Positions 36,224-44,709 of a stretch of 64,000 nt of DNA are shown here, piece after piece (the first letter of the stretch is position 1; each line of letters begins with the position of its first letter). The DNA is from CAIRTM01 sp963723235 (GTDB taxonomy: Bacteria > Desulfobacterota > WTBG01 > CAIYCZ01 > CAIRTM01). Where the stretch lies: NCBI GenBank assembly GCA_963723235.1, contig CAVRPV010000017.1, positions 62,001 to 126,000 of the forward strand, given 5' to 3'. The notes beneath the pieces are model-generated. The model was not told where the DNA came from. It searched no databases and saw only the letters and a list, made by a program, of their open reading frames with translations. The position numbers were made by a program, and so were the translations under genes.

Positions 36224-37687
36224 ATGCCCATGTCGCAACCGATACATTCCAGCCACAGCCCCTTTAACTGGCAGTCCTTTATTCTGCGATTCGTTATTCC
36301 CATAATTTTGACTATTGCCCTGTATGTTCTTGCCATCTTTTTCATGCTGATTCCGCTGATTGAAAAAAACAGCATGGACCGCAAGCGTGAAATGATCCAG
36401 GAGCTGACCAGGTCGGCCTGGAACATTCTGGCCAAGCTTGAAAACGACGAACGCAACGGACTTCTGACGCGCGAGGAGGCCCAGCAGCATGCCATCGACC
36501 AGATCGGCAGTCTGCATTACGGCCTGGAAATGAAGGATTATTTCTGGATTAACGACATGCAGCCCCGCATGGTTATCCACCCCTACCGCAGCGATCTCAA
36601 CGGTCAGGATGTTACCAACTACACCGATCCTGACGGCAAATACATCTTTCGTGAAATCGTTGAAATCGTTAAAAAAAACGGCGCGGGATTCGTTGCCTAT
36701 AAATGGCAGGCCCGCGACAATAAATATAATATCGTGCCGAAGCTTTCCTACGTAAAGGGATTTGAGCCCTGGGGATGGATCATCGGAACCGGTATGTACA
36801 TCGATGACGTAAAGATCGAAATTGCTGAAATCAACCGAAACGTCCTCCTGTTTTCAGGCAGTATCCTGCTTGTCATGCTGCTGCTGATGGGAAGTATCCT
36901 GAGCATCAGCTATAAAGCGCATCTTCAACAGCAGGAAGCCGAAACGGAGCTGCATCAGGCGCAGACAAGCCTTGCCATGTCAGAAAAGATGGCTTCTCTT
37001 GGCAAGCTCTCGGCCATGGTCGCGCATGAAATCAACAATCCCCTGGCGGGAATTCTCTCCTACGCTCGCTTAACCGGCCGCTACCTTGAACAAAAGGAAA
37101 GCTGCGCTGTGCACATTGAGACACTCCGGGAGAATCTGACCCTGATTGCCAACGAGGCCAAGCGCTGCGGCAACATCGTTAAAAACCTGTTGCAATTCGC
37201 GCGGCAAAGCGTCTGCGATGTCGGTCTCGCGCATGTCAATGAAATTATCTCCGTCAGCACGCGCATCATCGAACACAGCGCCAAAATGAGAAACATCACA
37301 CTCAAGACAGCGCCGGGTCAGGGCGATGATCTGCTGCAGTGCGATGCCGGAGCCATTCAGCAGATTATGGTTGCGCTGATAGTAAATGCGATTGAGGCCT
37401 CCCCTGAGAATAGTGAGATCATTGTTGCAACAGACTGCGGTAATGCGGAGCATGTCATCCTGCGTATCACCGATTGCGGGTGCGGTATCCCCAAACATAA
37501 TCTTGAAAAAATATTTGAGCCCTTTTTCTCGACCAAGGAATCAAACAAAAGCCTGGGCCTGGGGCTGGCGGCCGTGTACGGTATTGTGCGGCGTCATGCC
37601 GGCACCATCAAAGTCGACTCAACGCAGGGCTCAGGGACCACCTTCACCATCCGGTTACCACGCCGCCATGTGCCTGAAAATGTGTAG
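36224..37687 (+). CDS. Membrane sensor histidine kinase with periplasmic Cache domain
   Basis: About 487 residues from ATG 36224; the frame is open from a TTG at 36197, and ATG 36230 is also possible. Two membrane helices (FILRFVIPIILTIALYVLAI near 20-45; VLLFSGSILLVMLLLMGSIL near 205-230) flank a single-Cache domain with FWINDMQPRMVIHPYRSDLN and WGWIIGTGMYIDDV. The cytoplasmic part has HisKA with the phosphorylated His in MVAHEINNPLAG and an HATPase with DCGCGIPKHNLEKIFEPFFS and GLGLAAVYGIV. Such Cache kinases often sense small carboxylates. The response regulator follows after 79 bp. Confidence 0.88.
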   Translation: MPMSQPIHSSHSPFNWQSFILRFVIPIILTIALYVLAIFFMLIPLIEKNSMDRKREMIQELTRSAWNILAKLENDERNGLLTREEAQQHAIDQIGSLHYGLEMKDYFWINDMQPRMVIHPYRSDLNGQDVTNYTDPDGKYIFREIVEIVKKNGAGFVAYKWQARDNKYNIVPKLSYVKGFEPWGWIIGTGMYIDDVKIEIAEINRNVLLFSGSILLVMLLLMGSILSISYKAHLQQQEAETELHQAQTSLAMSEKMASLGKLSAMVAHEINNPLAGILSYARLTGRYLEQKESCAVHIETLRENLTLIANEAKRCGNIVKNLLQFARQSVCDVGLAHVNEIISVSTRIIEHSAKMRNITLKTAPGQGDDLLQCDAGAIQQIMVALIVNAIEASPENSEIIVATDCGNAEHVILRITDCGCGIPKHNLEKIFEPFFSTKESNKSLGLGLAAVYGIVRRHAGTIKVDSTQGSGTTFTIRLPRRHVPENV

Positions 37688-37719
37688 GCGAAGCCCAATG
37701 CACCGTTGGGCAAACGCCT
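37686..37719 (+). terminator. Hairpin in the kinase-regulator gap, no T run
   Basis: GCCCAA/TTGGGC with a 7-base loop, extended by AGGCG/CGCCT, begins at the kinase stop codon. No U tract follows, so it more likely tunes expression or mRNA decay between the two genes than ends transcription. Confidence 0.4.
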
Positions 37720-37766
37720 GAAACCATTATTTTTGAACAGCTATTTTTACAGGAGTTGAATGTACA

Positions 37767-39116
37767 ATGAAACCATCTGACATTGGAATTCTCATCGTTG
37801 ATGATGAAGCCTCGGTACGCGACGCCCTGCACAAATGGTTTGAGTTTGACGGCTACCGGGTTGACAGCGCAGCCGACGCCACAATAGCCCTGCAAAAACT
37901 GCAGGACGCCGCCTGGGATATTGTGCTGCTGGATATTAAAATGCCGGGTATGGACGGACTGGAGCTGCAGCGCCGCATAAAGGAGATCGATAAAGACATC
38001 ATCACCATTATGATAACCGCGTTTGCCTCCGTTGACACAAGCATACAGGCGCTCAAGGAAGGAGCATTTGACTATATCGTCAAACCGGTTGATCCCGATG
38101 ACATGAGCCACCTGATCAGGAATGCAGTCGAGCAGCGCCGGCTGTATTATGAAAACCGGCAACTGCGCAGCCACATTGAAGAGCTGAATTTGACCGATGA
38201 CATTGTCGGGCAAAGCGAGCAACTGAAGGCCGTGCTTGACAAAGTCTCAACGGTTGCGCCTACCGACTCTACCGTTATGATCCGCGGTGAAAGCGGGACC
38301 GGCAAGGAGCTTATTGCCCGGGCGATTCATTCCAACAGCAACCGGCGCTATTTTCCGATCATCACCATCAACTGCGGCGCTTACACCGAAGGCCTGCTGG
38401 AGAGCGAGCTGTTCGGGCATGAAAAAGGCGCCTTTACCGGAGCCCTGTACCAGCGCCGCGGCAAACTTGAAATGGCCGACAAGGGCACCATATTTCTGGA
38501 TGAAATCGGCAACATCAGCATGAAAATGCAGATGGACCTGCTGCGGGTCATAGAAACGCGCCATTTCTGCCGCCTGGGGGGCGATAAGACCATCAATGTT
38601 GACTTCCGCATAATCTGCGCCACCAATAAGGACCTGGAGGCCGCTGTGCGCAACGGAACATTTCGCGATGATCTGTATTACCGTCTCAATGTTTTTTCAA
38701 TCGAACTGCCGCCCTTGCGCGAGCGCCCGGATGATATTGCACGGCTGGCCCGTTTTTTTGTGAATAAGTACGCCCAGTCAATGAATAAAGGCGCAATGGA
38801 CATCATGCCCGAGACCATTGCGCTGCTGGAGCGCTACAACTGGCCCGGCAATGTGCGCGAACTGAGAAATGCCATTGAGCGGGCTGTGGTCAGCACGCGC
38901 GGCACCACGATCACCCCGGCCGATCTCTCATTCCCGCTGCCGGCATCGCCAGGGGAAGTTCTGGAGGATGCCGGATCGCTTGAAGACATTGAGCGCAACC
39001 ACATCAAGAAAATACTGCGCAAAACCGGCGGTAACATTGCGCGGGCTGCCGGTATTTTGAAAATCAGCCGCCTGACACTGTACAAAAAAATCGAAAAATA
39101 CCGGCTTAAAAAATAA
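37767..39116 (+). CDS. NtrC-family sigma54-dependent response regulator
   Basis: 449 residues. The receiver domain has the acidic pair Asp12-Asp13, phospho-acceptor Asp56 (IVLLDIKMPGMDG) and the conserved Lys in DYIVKPVD. The AAA+ domain has Walker A GESGTGKE, the sigma54 loop GAFTGA, Walker B GTIFLDEIG and the WPGNVRELRN sensor. A Fis-type HTH ends it (GNIARAAGILKISRLTLYKK). It pairs with the upstream Cache kinase and activates sigma54 promoters; targets are not known. TACAGGAG lies upstream of the ATG. Confidence 0.92.
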   Translation: MKPSDIGILIVDDEASVRDALHKWFEFDGYRVDSAADATIALQKLQDAAWDIVLLDIKMPGMDGLELQRRIKEIDKDIITIMITAFASVDTSIQALKEGAFDYIVKPVDPDDMSHLIRNAVEQRRLYYENRQLRSHIEELNLTDDIVGQSEQLKAVLDKVSTVAPTDSTVMIRGESGTGKELIARAIHSNSNRRYFPIITINCGAYTEGLLESELFGHEKGAFTGALYQRRGKLEMADKGTIFLDEIGNISMKMQMDLLRVIETRHFCRLGGDKTINVDFRIICATNKDLEAAVRNGTFRDDLYYRLNVFSIELPPLRERPDDIARLARFFVNKYAQSMNKGAMDIMPETIALLERYNWPGNVRELRNAIERAVVSTRGTTITPADLSFPLPASPGEVLEDAGSLEDIERNHIKKILRKTGGNIARAAGILKISRLTLYKKIEKYRLKK

Positions 39117-39149
39117 GAAGCCGCTCCCCCCTGCAGGAAGCGGCTTCTT
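39115..39149 (+). terminator. Rho-independent terminator after the two-component operon
   Basis: AAGAAGCCGCT and AGCGGCTTCTT form a perfect 11-bp stem with a 13-base loop. It starts at the regulator's stop codon, and TTCTTC supplies a short T-rich tail. Confidence 0.8.
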
Positions 39150-39451
39150 CAGACACCAGTACATCGGTGCTTCATTTCGAGGAAAGCAATCCGGCAGAGA
39201 GACGGGCATAATTCACTGTCCGGCATGAGCCGCATAAAACAGGCGGCAAAAAAAGTTACATCGCAACCGGAGAAGCGCCGGGAACGAATACAGGACCTGT
39301 CCTAAAGGTACCTGATGCGTTGGGGGGAAGGGAAATGTGGGGGGAGTAAAAACCGGACAGGCGGAGGCGGGTGAATGAGGAAACCCGCCCCCCTGCCGTA
39401 TTGCTTGCCAATATTCAATTGTGAAAGAACACGCTACGCGACCTGCCGCTT
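39150..39451. other. Intergenic stretch before archaemetzincin, ~300 bp
   Basis: No gene recognised. It has one small hairpin GGCGGGT/ACCCGCC (39366-39389) and a G-rich run (about 39331-39347). It does not match a riboswitch class I know. Confidence 0.4.
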
Positions 39452-39988
39452 ATGCCGTATATCTATATCGTTCCAATCGCCACTCCGGGCTCGCACTGGC
39501 TGGCGCCGCTTGAACAAACGGTTGCACAGTGTTTCGGGCTGCCGGTCAAGCGCAAGCACTGCGACATTGATCTTCACATGACCTACGATCCCAGCCGTCG
39601 CCAGTACAACTCATCGCAGATACTGCTGCAGCTTATCAGGTCAGCACCCTCTGATGCACTTAAAATACTGGGTGTTACCGCAGTTGACCTGTTTATCCCT
39701 ATTCTTACCTACGTATTCGGCGAAGCCCAGCTGGGCGGCATCGGAGCGCTGGTGTCGATTCATCGTCTCAACAACCGCCTGTACGGTCTGCCCGACAACG
39801 ATCAGCTGCTGCGTGAGCGCCTGACCAAGGAAGCAGTTCATGAGCTGGGCCATACATTCGGACTGCTGCACTGCTCCACACCCGGATGCGTGCTGACCGC
39901 ATCAACCTATGTCGAAGATATTGATCAAAAAAGCGGTCAAATCTGCCAGGAGTGCCGGACGCAGATCACCGATCATGTGTCCTTTTGA
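39452..39988 (+). CDS. Archaemetzincin-type zinc metalloprotease
   Basis: 178 residues. The catalytic site EAVHELGHTFGLLHC gives HExxHxxGxxHC, followed by a Cys cluster (STPGCVLTAS, GQICQECR) that binds a second zinc in archaemetzincins. The upstream LGVTAVDLFIPILTYVFGEA and GGIGALVSIHRL match the family, and the length is typical. It is an intracellular protease or peptidase, common in archaea and scattered in bacteria. Its 3' end overlaps the converging GcvH-like gene by 16 bp. Confidence 0.88.
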   Translation: MPYIYIVPIATPGSHWLAPLEQTVAQCFGLPVKRKHCDIDLHMTYDPSRRQYNSSQILLQLIRSAPSDALKILGVTAVDLFIPILTYVFGEAQLGGIGALVSIHRLNNRLYGLPDNDQLLRERLTKEAVHELGHTFGLLHCSTPGCVLTASTYVEDIDQKSGQICQECRTQITDHVSF

Positions 39989-40726
39989 TTCCCGGTTAAT
40001 GATTCAAGCACCTGGTAATACTGCTCACTGCTCAGCATATCCGCCAGACTGCTGACCTGTTCACCGCCGTCATGCAGTGTCGGGCCAAGGCCGGTTTCCG
40101 GCTCAAGCATGGCACCGACCGTTTCAAACACGGACTGCTCACACTGCTCATACCACTGCTTTGCTTTTTTCCCAAACAGCAGATTTTGCAGATCATGCTC
40201 CATATTATCGGGCTGTACCGCGATCAGCCAGCCGCTTTCCCATGAATCATCCACAATCAATTCCGGGGATTTATACAACAGTGCGTTCACTGCACTCACC
40301 GTGCCACTCACCGGGCGAGATGAGTTCAAGCACATGCTTTTCCTGAATAATATGTGCGAACACGCGGTCCTGCTCAACCCTGTCTCCGGGCTTCGGCAGC
40401 GACACTGCACGCACCTTGACCACAAAATTTGTCAGAATGCTGTCGATACCAATGCGCGCCAGGGCAGGATTTTCAACTCTGGCCCAGCAGTGCTGACGAT
40501 TAAAAAACAGCGCCTCATGGACACCGGCATGACTGTCAAAGGTCTTTTCACTGCGCGAACAATTCAGCTCAGGGACAGTACTGAAATCATTGCGCATGAC
40601 CCGGTCAAACATACAGTTTTCGCATTGATAGCTGCGCGTACAAAGCTTGTAGGAGATAAGGCCGGTGCCCATCCATACGCATTTATTTTCATGCTCAGGA
40701 ATCACCTGATGCTGTATTGCATTCAT
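39973..40726 (-). pseudogene. GcvH-like lipoyl-domain protein with N-terminal Cys-rich motif, one frameshift
   Basis: ATG 40726 follows TGGAG. The N-terminus has a cysteine set (KCVWMGTGLISYKLCTRSYQ, CENCMFDRVMRN), as in the GcvH-like proteins of sulfate-reducing lineages. The hammerhead region (LPKPGDRVEQDRVFAHIIQE) keeps a lysine eight residues before the SPVSG turn, the place of the lipoylated Lys in glycine-cleavage H protein. An indel near 40312 splits it; the second frame continues VSGTVSAVNALLYKSPELIV to 39973. No GcvT or GcvP gene is nearby, so a glycine-cleavage role is unproven. Confidence 0.65.
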
Positions 40727-40886
40727 GGCGAATTCTCCATTTTTGGTTTGTCCTGACAGCATGCGTTTTGCGTCTCAATGTCTGCAGTTCCTGCAGCAGT
40801 TTCCCATGTGTCAATCAGAACCGGTGAACGGGCAACCCTGCGGTTCGTCCCCTGCACTCCCCGCAGGGCCGCCCGTAGCCGGAATG

Positions 40887-42229
40887 TTATTTTGAATCTT
40901 CTTTTTCTTTCTTTACTTTCTCACCACCGTCAGCCATGGTTGCACCAAGGACAGGCTGATACATGACACCCGGAAGGGGTTCGACAGCGACTCTGGGCTT
41001 AATCGTCATTGTGAACATGGCACCGATTACAAGAAGCGTTCCCGCAACCATGAAGGAAGAAGAGTAACTGCCGGTTATAGCCAGAACCATCTGGGAAAGC
41101 CTGCTCATCACGAAACCACCCACACCCCAGGCGGTAAACAGTAAACCGTAGTTGATACCGAAGTTTTTCAGGCCCCACATGTCCTTGCTGAACGAGGGGA
41201 ACAGCGAGAGATTGGTTCCATAGTTAAAGCCGATAAACGTCGCCAGAAGCACCAGCAGCAGGGCGCTTGTATTCGGTGAGCCGACAATCGGGATACAGGC
41301 GGCCATGAGCAGGGCCTGCAAAACCAGCATGATCAACAGCGTGTTGCTGCGGCCGATCTTATCCGACAGGATACCGGCAACAACACGCCCGCCGGCATTG
41401 CCGACTGCCATGATGGCAACAGCCATAAAAGCGGCTGAGCCCATGCTTTTTTGGCCATTCCGGCAACATTACCGATAACCATCAACCCGGCGCCTGCACC
41501 GATACAATAGATAAACCAAAGTTTCCAGAAACTGCCCGAGCGAAGCATCTCCATCGGCGCAACATTTTTGTCAGCTGCAGAGAGCTTTTTTAGCCTTGGA
41601 TTTTGAAGCGCCTTCCGGCAACAAAGCCCTTCGGAGGATTGTCGAGCAGAAGTGAGAGCGCGCATGACCACATATCATGAAAGGCAACACCGAAAATCAT
41701 CATAGCCTTCTGCAGACCGACATCGCCGACCAGAAACTGTGCCAAGTGGTGCAATATACACCGATGCAAGGCCAAATCCGGAGACGACCAGTCCGGCGAT
41801 CAAGCCTGTTTTAGCAGCCGGGAACCACTTCAGTGCCGGCGGAGTAGCTGCTGAATAGCCGAAACCGATACCGGAACCGGCCAGAACACCGAAGCCAAGT
41901 ACCCAGGCAAGATAGCTCGTGGTTTGCGAAATCCAGATAAACCCGATACCTACCAGAATACCACCAATCATGGCCGTTGACTTTGGCCCGAACTTATCCT
42001 GGCACTTTCCTGCCAGAATCATTGCAAAAGCAAATACAAGACAGCAAATCGCATAAGGGTCATTTAATTTTGAAAGTTCCCAGGCAAATGCACCCTCACC
42101 GCCGGCTTTGATTGAAGCTTCGATAGAACCCTTAAAAATACTCCAGGTATAGAGGATTCCAAGAGCAAGGTTAATGCCTATTCCAGCCATAGCGACCGAC
42201 CAGCCTTTGTTCTTTACCGCTTCTGACAT
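40887..42229 (-). pseudogene. OFA (oxalate/formate antiporter)-type MFS transporter, three or more frameshifts
   Basis: ATG 42229 follows AGAAGGAGG. Frames 42229-~41790, ~41775-41640, 41671-~41440 and 41444-40887 join into a ~447-codon, 12-helix carrier. The first half has GIGINLALGILYTWSIFKGS, DKFGPKSTAMIGG and GFGYSAATPPALKWFPA. The second half has WKLWFIYCIGAGAGLMVIGN, GGRVVAGILSDKIGR and FNYGTNLSLFPSFSKD. OFA carriers take up or exchange small mono- or dicarboxylates (formate, oxalate, pyruvate, lactate). The ends of the frames hold mistranslated residues. A long AT-rich control region lies upstream. Confidence 0.8.
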
Positions 42230-42729
42230 GTGAGCCTCCTTCTAAAATGTTTCTATATACTATATACGGTTAATATTCTCATTACTGAGTGTTTACACTA
42301 AGAAACACTTTCAAGATTCATGCCACTTTGACACAACGTGAATATGACAATACGTCACAATCAAAATGATATTAAATTATATAGATTAATTTTTATTTTA
42401 TTAATAAAATAAAATAATAGAATTTATTAACAAAAAAACGTGTGTTATCTTTATTTACACTATATAGATTAAATGGTAGAAATTGAAGAGAATATCAAGC
42501 TAAATCAAGTCGTTTAGATACAAATACAACTGTATACAGAACAAACACCGGGGTGTTTTTTTTGTTTACACTCACTATATTTTTGAGAGGAATAATGCCG
42601 GGATCGGCATTATTTGTTCAGAAAAAAGCAAAAAAAACGCGGATCTGTGTCCAAGCCCTTAGTTTGTGCCTATTCCTTAACACACAAACCAACAGAAAAT
42701 GATTACAAAATGAGCCCTGCCCTAAACAT
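42230..42729. other. AT-rich intergenic region with inverted repeats, 500 bp
   Basis: No coding frame. It contains TTTACACT three times (42292-42299, 42454-42461, 42565-42572), the inverted repeat AGTGTTT-N8-AAACACT (42288-42309), the palindrome TTTTATTAATAAAA near 42390, a hairpin AACACC/GGTGTT followed by Ts (about 42544-42563), and a perfect hairpin ATAATGCCG-GGAT-CGGCATTAT (about 42592-42613). It is the likely control region of the carrier gene and the downstream boundary of the sirtuin gene. Confidence 0.55.
42310..42325 (-). promoter_or_regulatory. Weak sigma54-like -24/-12 candidate upstream of the OFA carrier
   Basis: On the minus strand TGGCAT-GAATC-TTGAA has the right spacing for sigma54 (TGGCAC-N5-TTGCW), but the essential -12 GC reads GA. 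It lies ~80 bases before ATG 42229. A sigma54 activator is encoded 3 kb away. It is suggestive only. Confidence 0.25.
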
Positions 42730-43476
42730 TTATGATTTCAACTGCTGTACAACGCGCTCAAGCACATCTCCAGATGAACCTTTAACAATGTAGGAGGATA
42801 TGCGTCCAGTAAGGGGCGTTTCAGATGGGTTGATTTCTATCACCCTGGCACCGGCGTCATGCGCAATTTCGGGCATGGAGGCCGCAGGATATACCATTGC
42901 GGATGTACCGATCACCAGCATCAAATCACAGGTTGAAGACTCCTGGTGAGAGCGAGTAAGCGCTTCCGGCGGTATGGCCTCACCAAAAAATACCGCATCA
43001 GGCTTAACGGGGCCATTGCACTTTGCGCAGCGCGGCGGCAACCGGTCCAGGCACACATCGGCACTGGAAACCTGATACCCGCAATCCATGCAGGATACCG
43101 ACTGCAGGTGACCATGAAACTCTATTACATCCCGGTTGCCGGCAACGTGATGTAATCCGTCCACGTTCTGAGTAATGATTGCGCGCAGTTTACCCATTTT
43201 TTCAAGCTCGGCCAAAGCATAATGACCTTTATTCGGTTTGGCTTTCAGTATTTCACGCTGCATTTCACTAAGCATGATCCAGGCTTTTGCCGGTTCATAG
43301 CGCAGCGTATTGATATGCCCGTATTCTTCAGGATCATATTTTTCCCATAAACCGCCCGGCCCGCGGAAGGATGCGATACCGCTTTCAACCGACATGCCCG
43401 CCCCGCTCAGGGCGACAATTCTGGATGCGTTTTTAATATCCCGTACAAGTCTTTCAATGTCTGCTTCATGAAGCAT
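42730..43476 (-). CDS. cobB: Sirtuin, NAD-dependent protein deacylase (CobB/SIR2 family)
   Basis: 248 residues from ATG 43476, chosen for the AAGGAGG six bases upstream; the frame is open to 43578. NAD motifs are GAGMSVESGIASFRG and TQNVDGLHH. The catalytic His is in EFHG. Four Cys form a zinc site (CMDC and CAKC), and GTSAMVYPAA and IEINPSETPLT complete the fold. It removes acetyl or acyl groups from lysines, often on acetyl-CoA synthetase. Confidence 0.93.
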   Translation of the reverse strand: MLHEADIERLVRDIKNASRIVALSGAGMSVESGIASFRGPGGLWEKYDPEEYGHINTLRYEPAKAWIMLSEMQREILKAKPNKGHYALAELEKMGKLRAIITQNVDGLHHVAGNRDVIEFHGHLQSVSCMDCGYQVSSADVCLDRLPPRCAKCNGPVKPDAVFFGEAIPPEALTRSHQESSTCDLMLVIGTSAMVYPAASMPEIAHDAGARVIEINPSETPLTGRISSYIVKGSSGDVLERVVQQLKS

Positions 43477-43575
43477 GACATACCTCCTTCGAATCAATTC
43501 CGTGTAAATGGACAACAACGTGCTGCAGCATGGATCCACAGCAACGCGTTGTTGCGTTATTTCTTTCCACGACAA

Positions 43576-43607
43576 CACCTGCAGCCAATCTCAAAAGGCT
43601 GCAGGTG
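43576..43607 (-). terminator. Hairpin after the small unknown gene
   Basis: CACCTGCAGCC/GGCTGCAGGTG is a perfect 11-bp stem, 8 bp after the TAA at 43615 on the minus strand. No T run follows, so termination may be partial. Confidence 0.45.
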
Positions 43608-43614
43608 CTTGAAG

Positions 43615-44016
43615 TTATAAGAGATGATCATCATCGTAGAAACCATACCGGTGAGCGGCCTGAAGAACATCAGTATCGCAGCCGTCACGATACATATAAT
43701 AATTTCTGATATAATACTCAATGTTACCATACATATCGACCCAGCTCTGCAAGGTTCCGTTGTGTTTGCAGAGCACATAATCATCAATAATAATCTGGAT
43801 TTCTTTCATCAGAAGCAAACGGATATCACTGTCAATCTTCTCAAAATCTTCACTTTCCGGGGGCAATTGTTTTATTTTTTTCAACAGCCGCTCAACATCC
43901 CCCATGATTTTATCAAAAATATCGCTGCGACTGCCGGGATCAAGCTTCAGACGACCCCGAATGCGTGCGGATGCATGCAGTTTTTTATACAGAACTTCAA
44001 TCTGTCGCAAGCTCAT
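43615..44016 (-). CDS. Hypothetical alpha-helical protein
   Basis: 133 residues, not recognised. It is mostly charged helix (KIMGDVERLLKKIKQLPPES, then LLLMKEIQIIIDDYVL) with an aromatic C-terminus (YIRNYYMYRDGCDTDV, YGFYDDDHLL). It has no signal peptide or membrane segment. The ribosome site is weak. A strong hairpin after its stop and the isolated position suggest a single-gene unit. Confidence 0.55.
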   Translation of the reverse strand: MSLRQIEVLYKKLHASARIRGRLKLDPGSRSDIFDKIMGDVERLLKKIKQLPPESEDFEKIDSDIRLLLMKEIQIIIDDYVLCKHNGTLQSWVDMYGNIEYYIRNYYMYRDGCDTDVLQAAHRYGFYDDDHLL

Positions 44017-44223
44017 TCATTAATTCCATTACGAAAACAGTGCGGTTACGATACCACCCTGCCAAGACAGGCTTCTGCAAACCCCTGGAACAGCTGCCCG
44101 TGAACCGATTTTAAAGCCCCTCCGGGCCTCATGTAATCCGTACTCTTTTTTATACCACACTCACAGGACCCAGTGTACAGCGTGTACTAGCCTATATACC
44201 AGCCTGCAGTGCATTTCAAGAAT

Positions 44224-44266
44224 AAAAAAAGGGTCTCAGCACGCACTATGCGCGCTGAGACCCTTA
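44224..44266 (-). terminator. Rho-independent terminator of the ribosomal protein cluster
   Basis: GGGTCTCAGC/GCTGAGACCC (10 bp, extended by AA/TT) is followed on the minus strand by seven Ts (A run 44224-44230). It lies 24 bp after the rplQ stop and ends the long ribosomal transcription unit. Confidence 0.9.
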
Positions 44267-44289
44267 TACAATGCAGCCTCTATGACCGA

Positions 44290-44694
44290 TCAGGCTTCTT
44301 TTTTAGCCGGCTTCTTTTTTGAACTGTCTGCGCTTGCCTGCGGCAGGCTCCATTCAAGAATCGCCATATCGGCATTATCGCCGACCCTGCGGCCGATCTT
44401 CACAATGCGTGTATAACCGCCCTGCTTTTCTTTAAAACGAGGTGCCAGTTCATCAAAGAGCTTCTTGGCAGCCGTCTTGGTTCGAACAGTTTGCAGGCTG
44501 AGCCGCAACGAATGCAGGTCACCCCGCTTGCCAAGTGTTACCATCCTGTCAGCCAGTCGGCGTATTTCCTTGGCGCGTGTGTCCGTGGTTTCGATACGCT
44601 CATGCTCAATGAGCGATGTCACCATATTGCGCATCATCGCCTTCCGATGGCTGGCGTTCATTCCTAATCTTCTATACGCTTTCAAATGTCTCAT
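44290..44694 (-). CDS. rplQ: Ribosomal protein bL17
   Basis: 134 residues starting MRHLKAYRRLGMNASHRKAM, the standard bL17 N-terminus, with RLADRMVTLGKRGDLHSLR. A Lys-rich C-terminal tail (SSKKKPAKKEA) extends past the core. It is the last gene of the cluster, 15 bp after rpoA and before the terminator. It binds 23S rRNA near the tunnel exit. Confidence 0.97.
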   Translation of the reverse strand: MRHLKAYRRLGMNASHRKAMMRNMVTSLIEHERIETTDTRAKEIRRLADRMVTLGKRGDLHSLRLSLQTVRTKTAAKKLFDELAPRFKEKQGGYTRIVKIGRRVGDNADMAILEWSLPQASADSSKKKPAKKEA

Positions 44695-44709
44695 GGTACC
44701 AGTCCTACG

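Noticed and set aside
39150..39451. Riboswitch in the leader of archaemetzincin
   Set aside because: G-rich runs and one small hairpin do not match the conserved cores of c-di-GMP, cobalamin, TPP, SAM or glycine classes.
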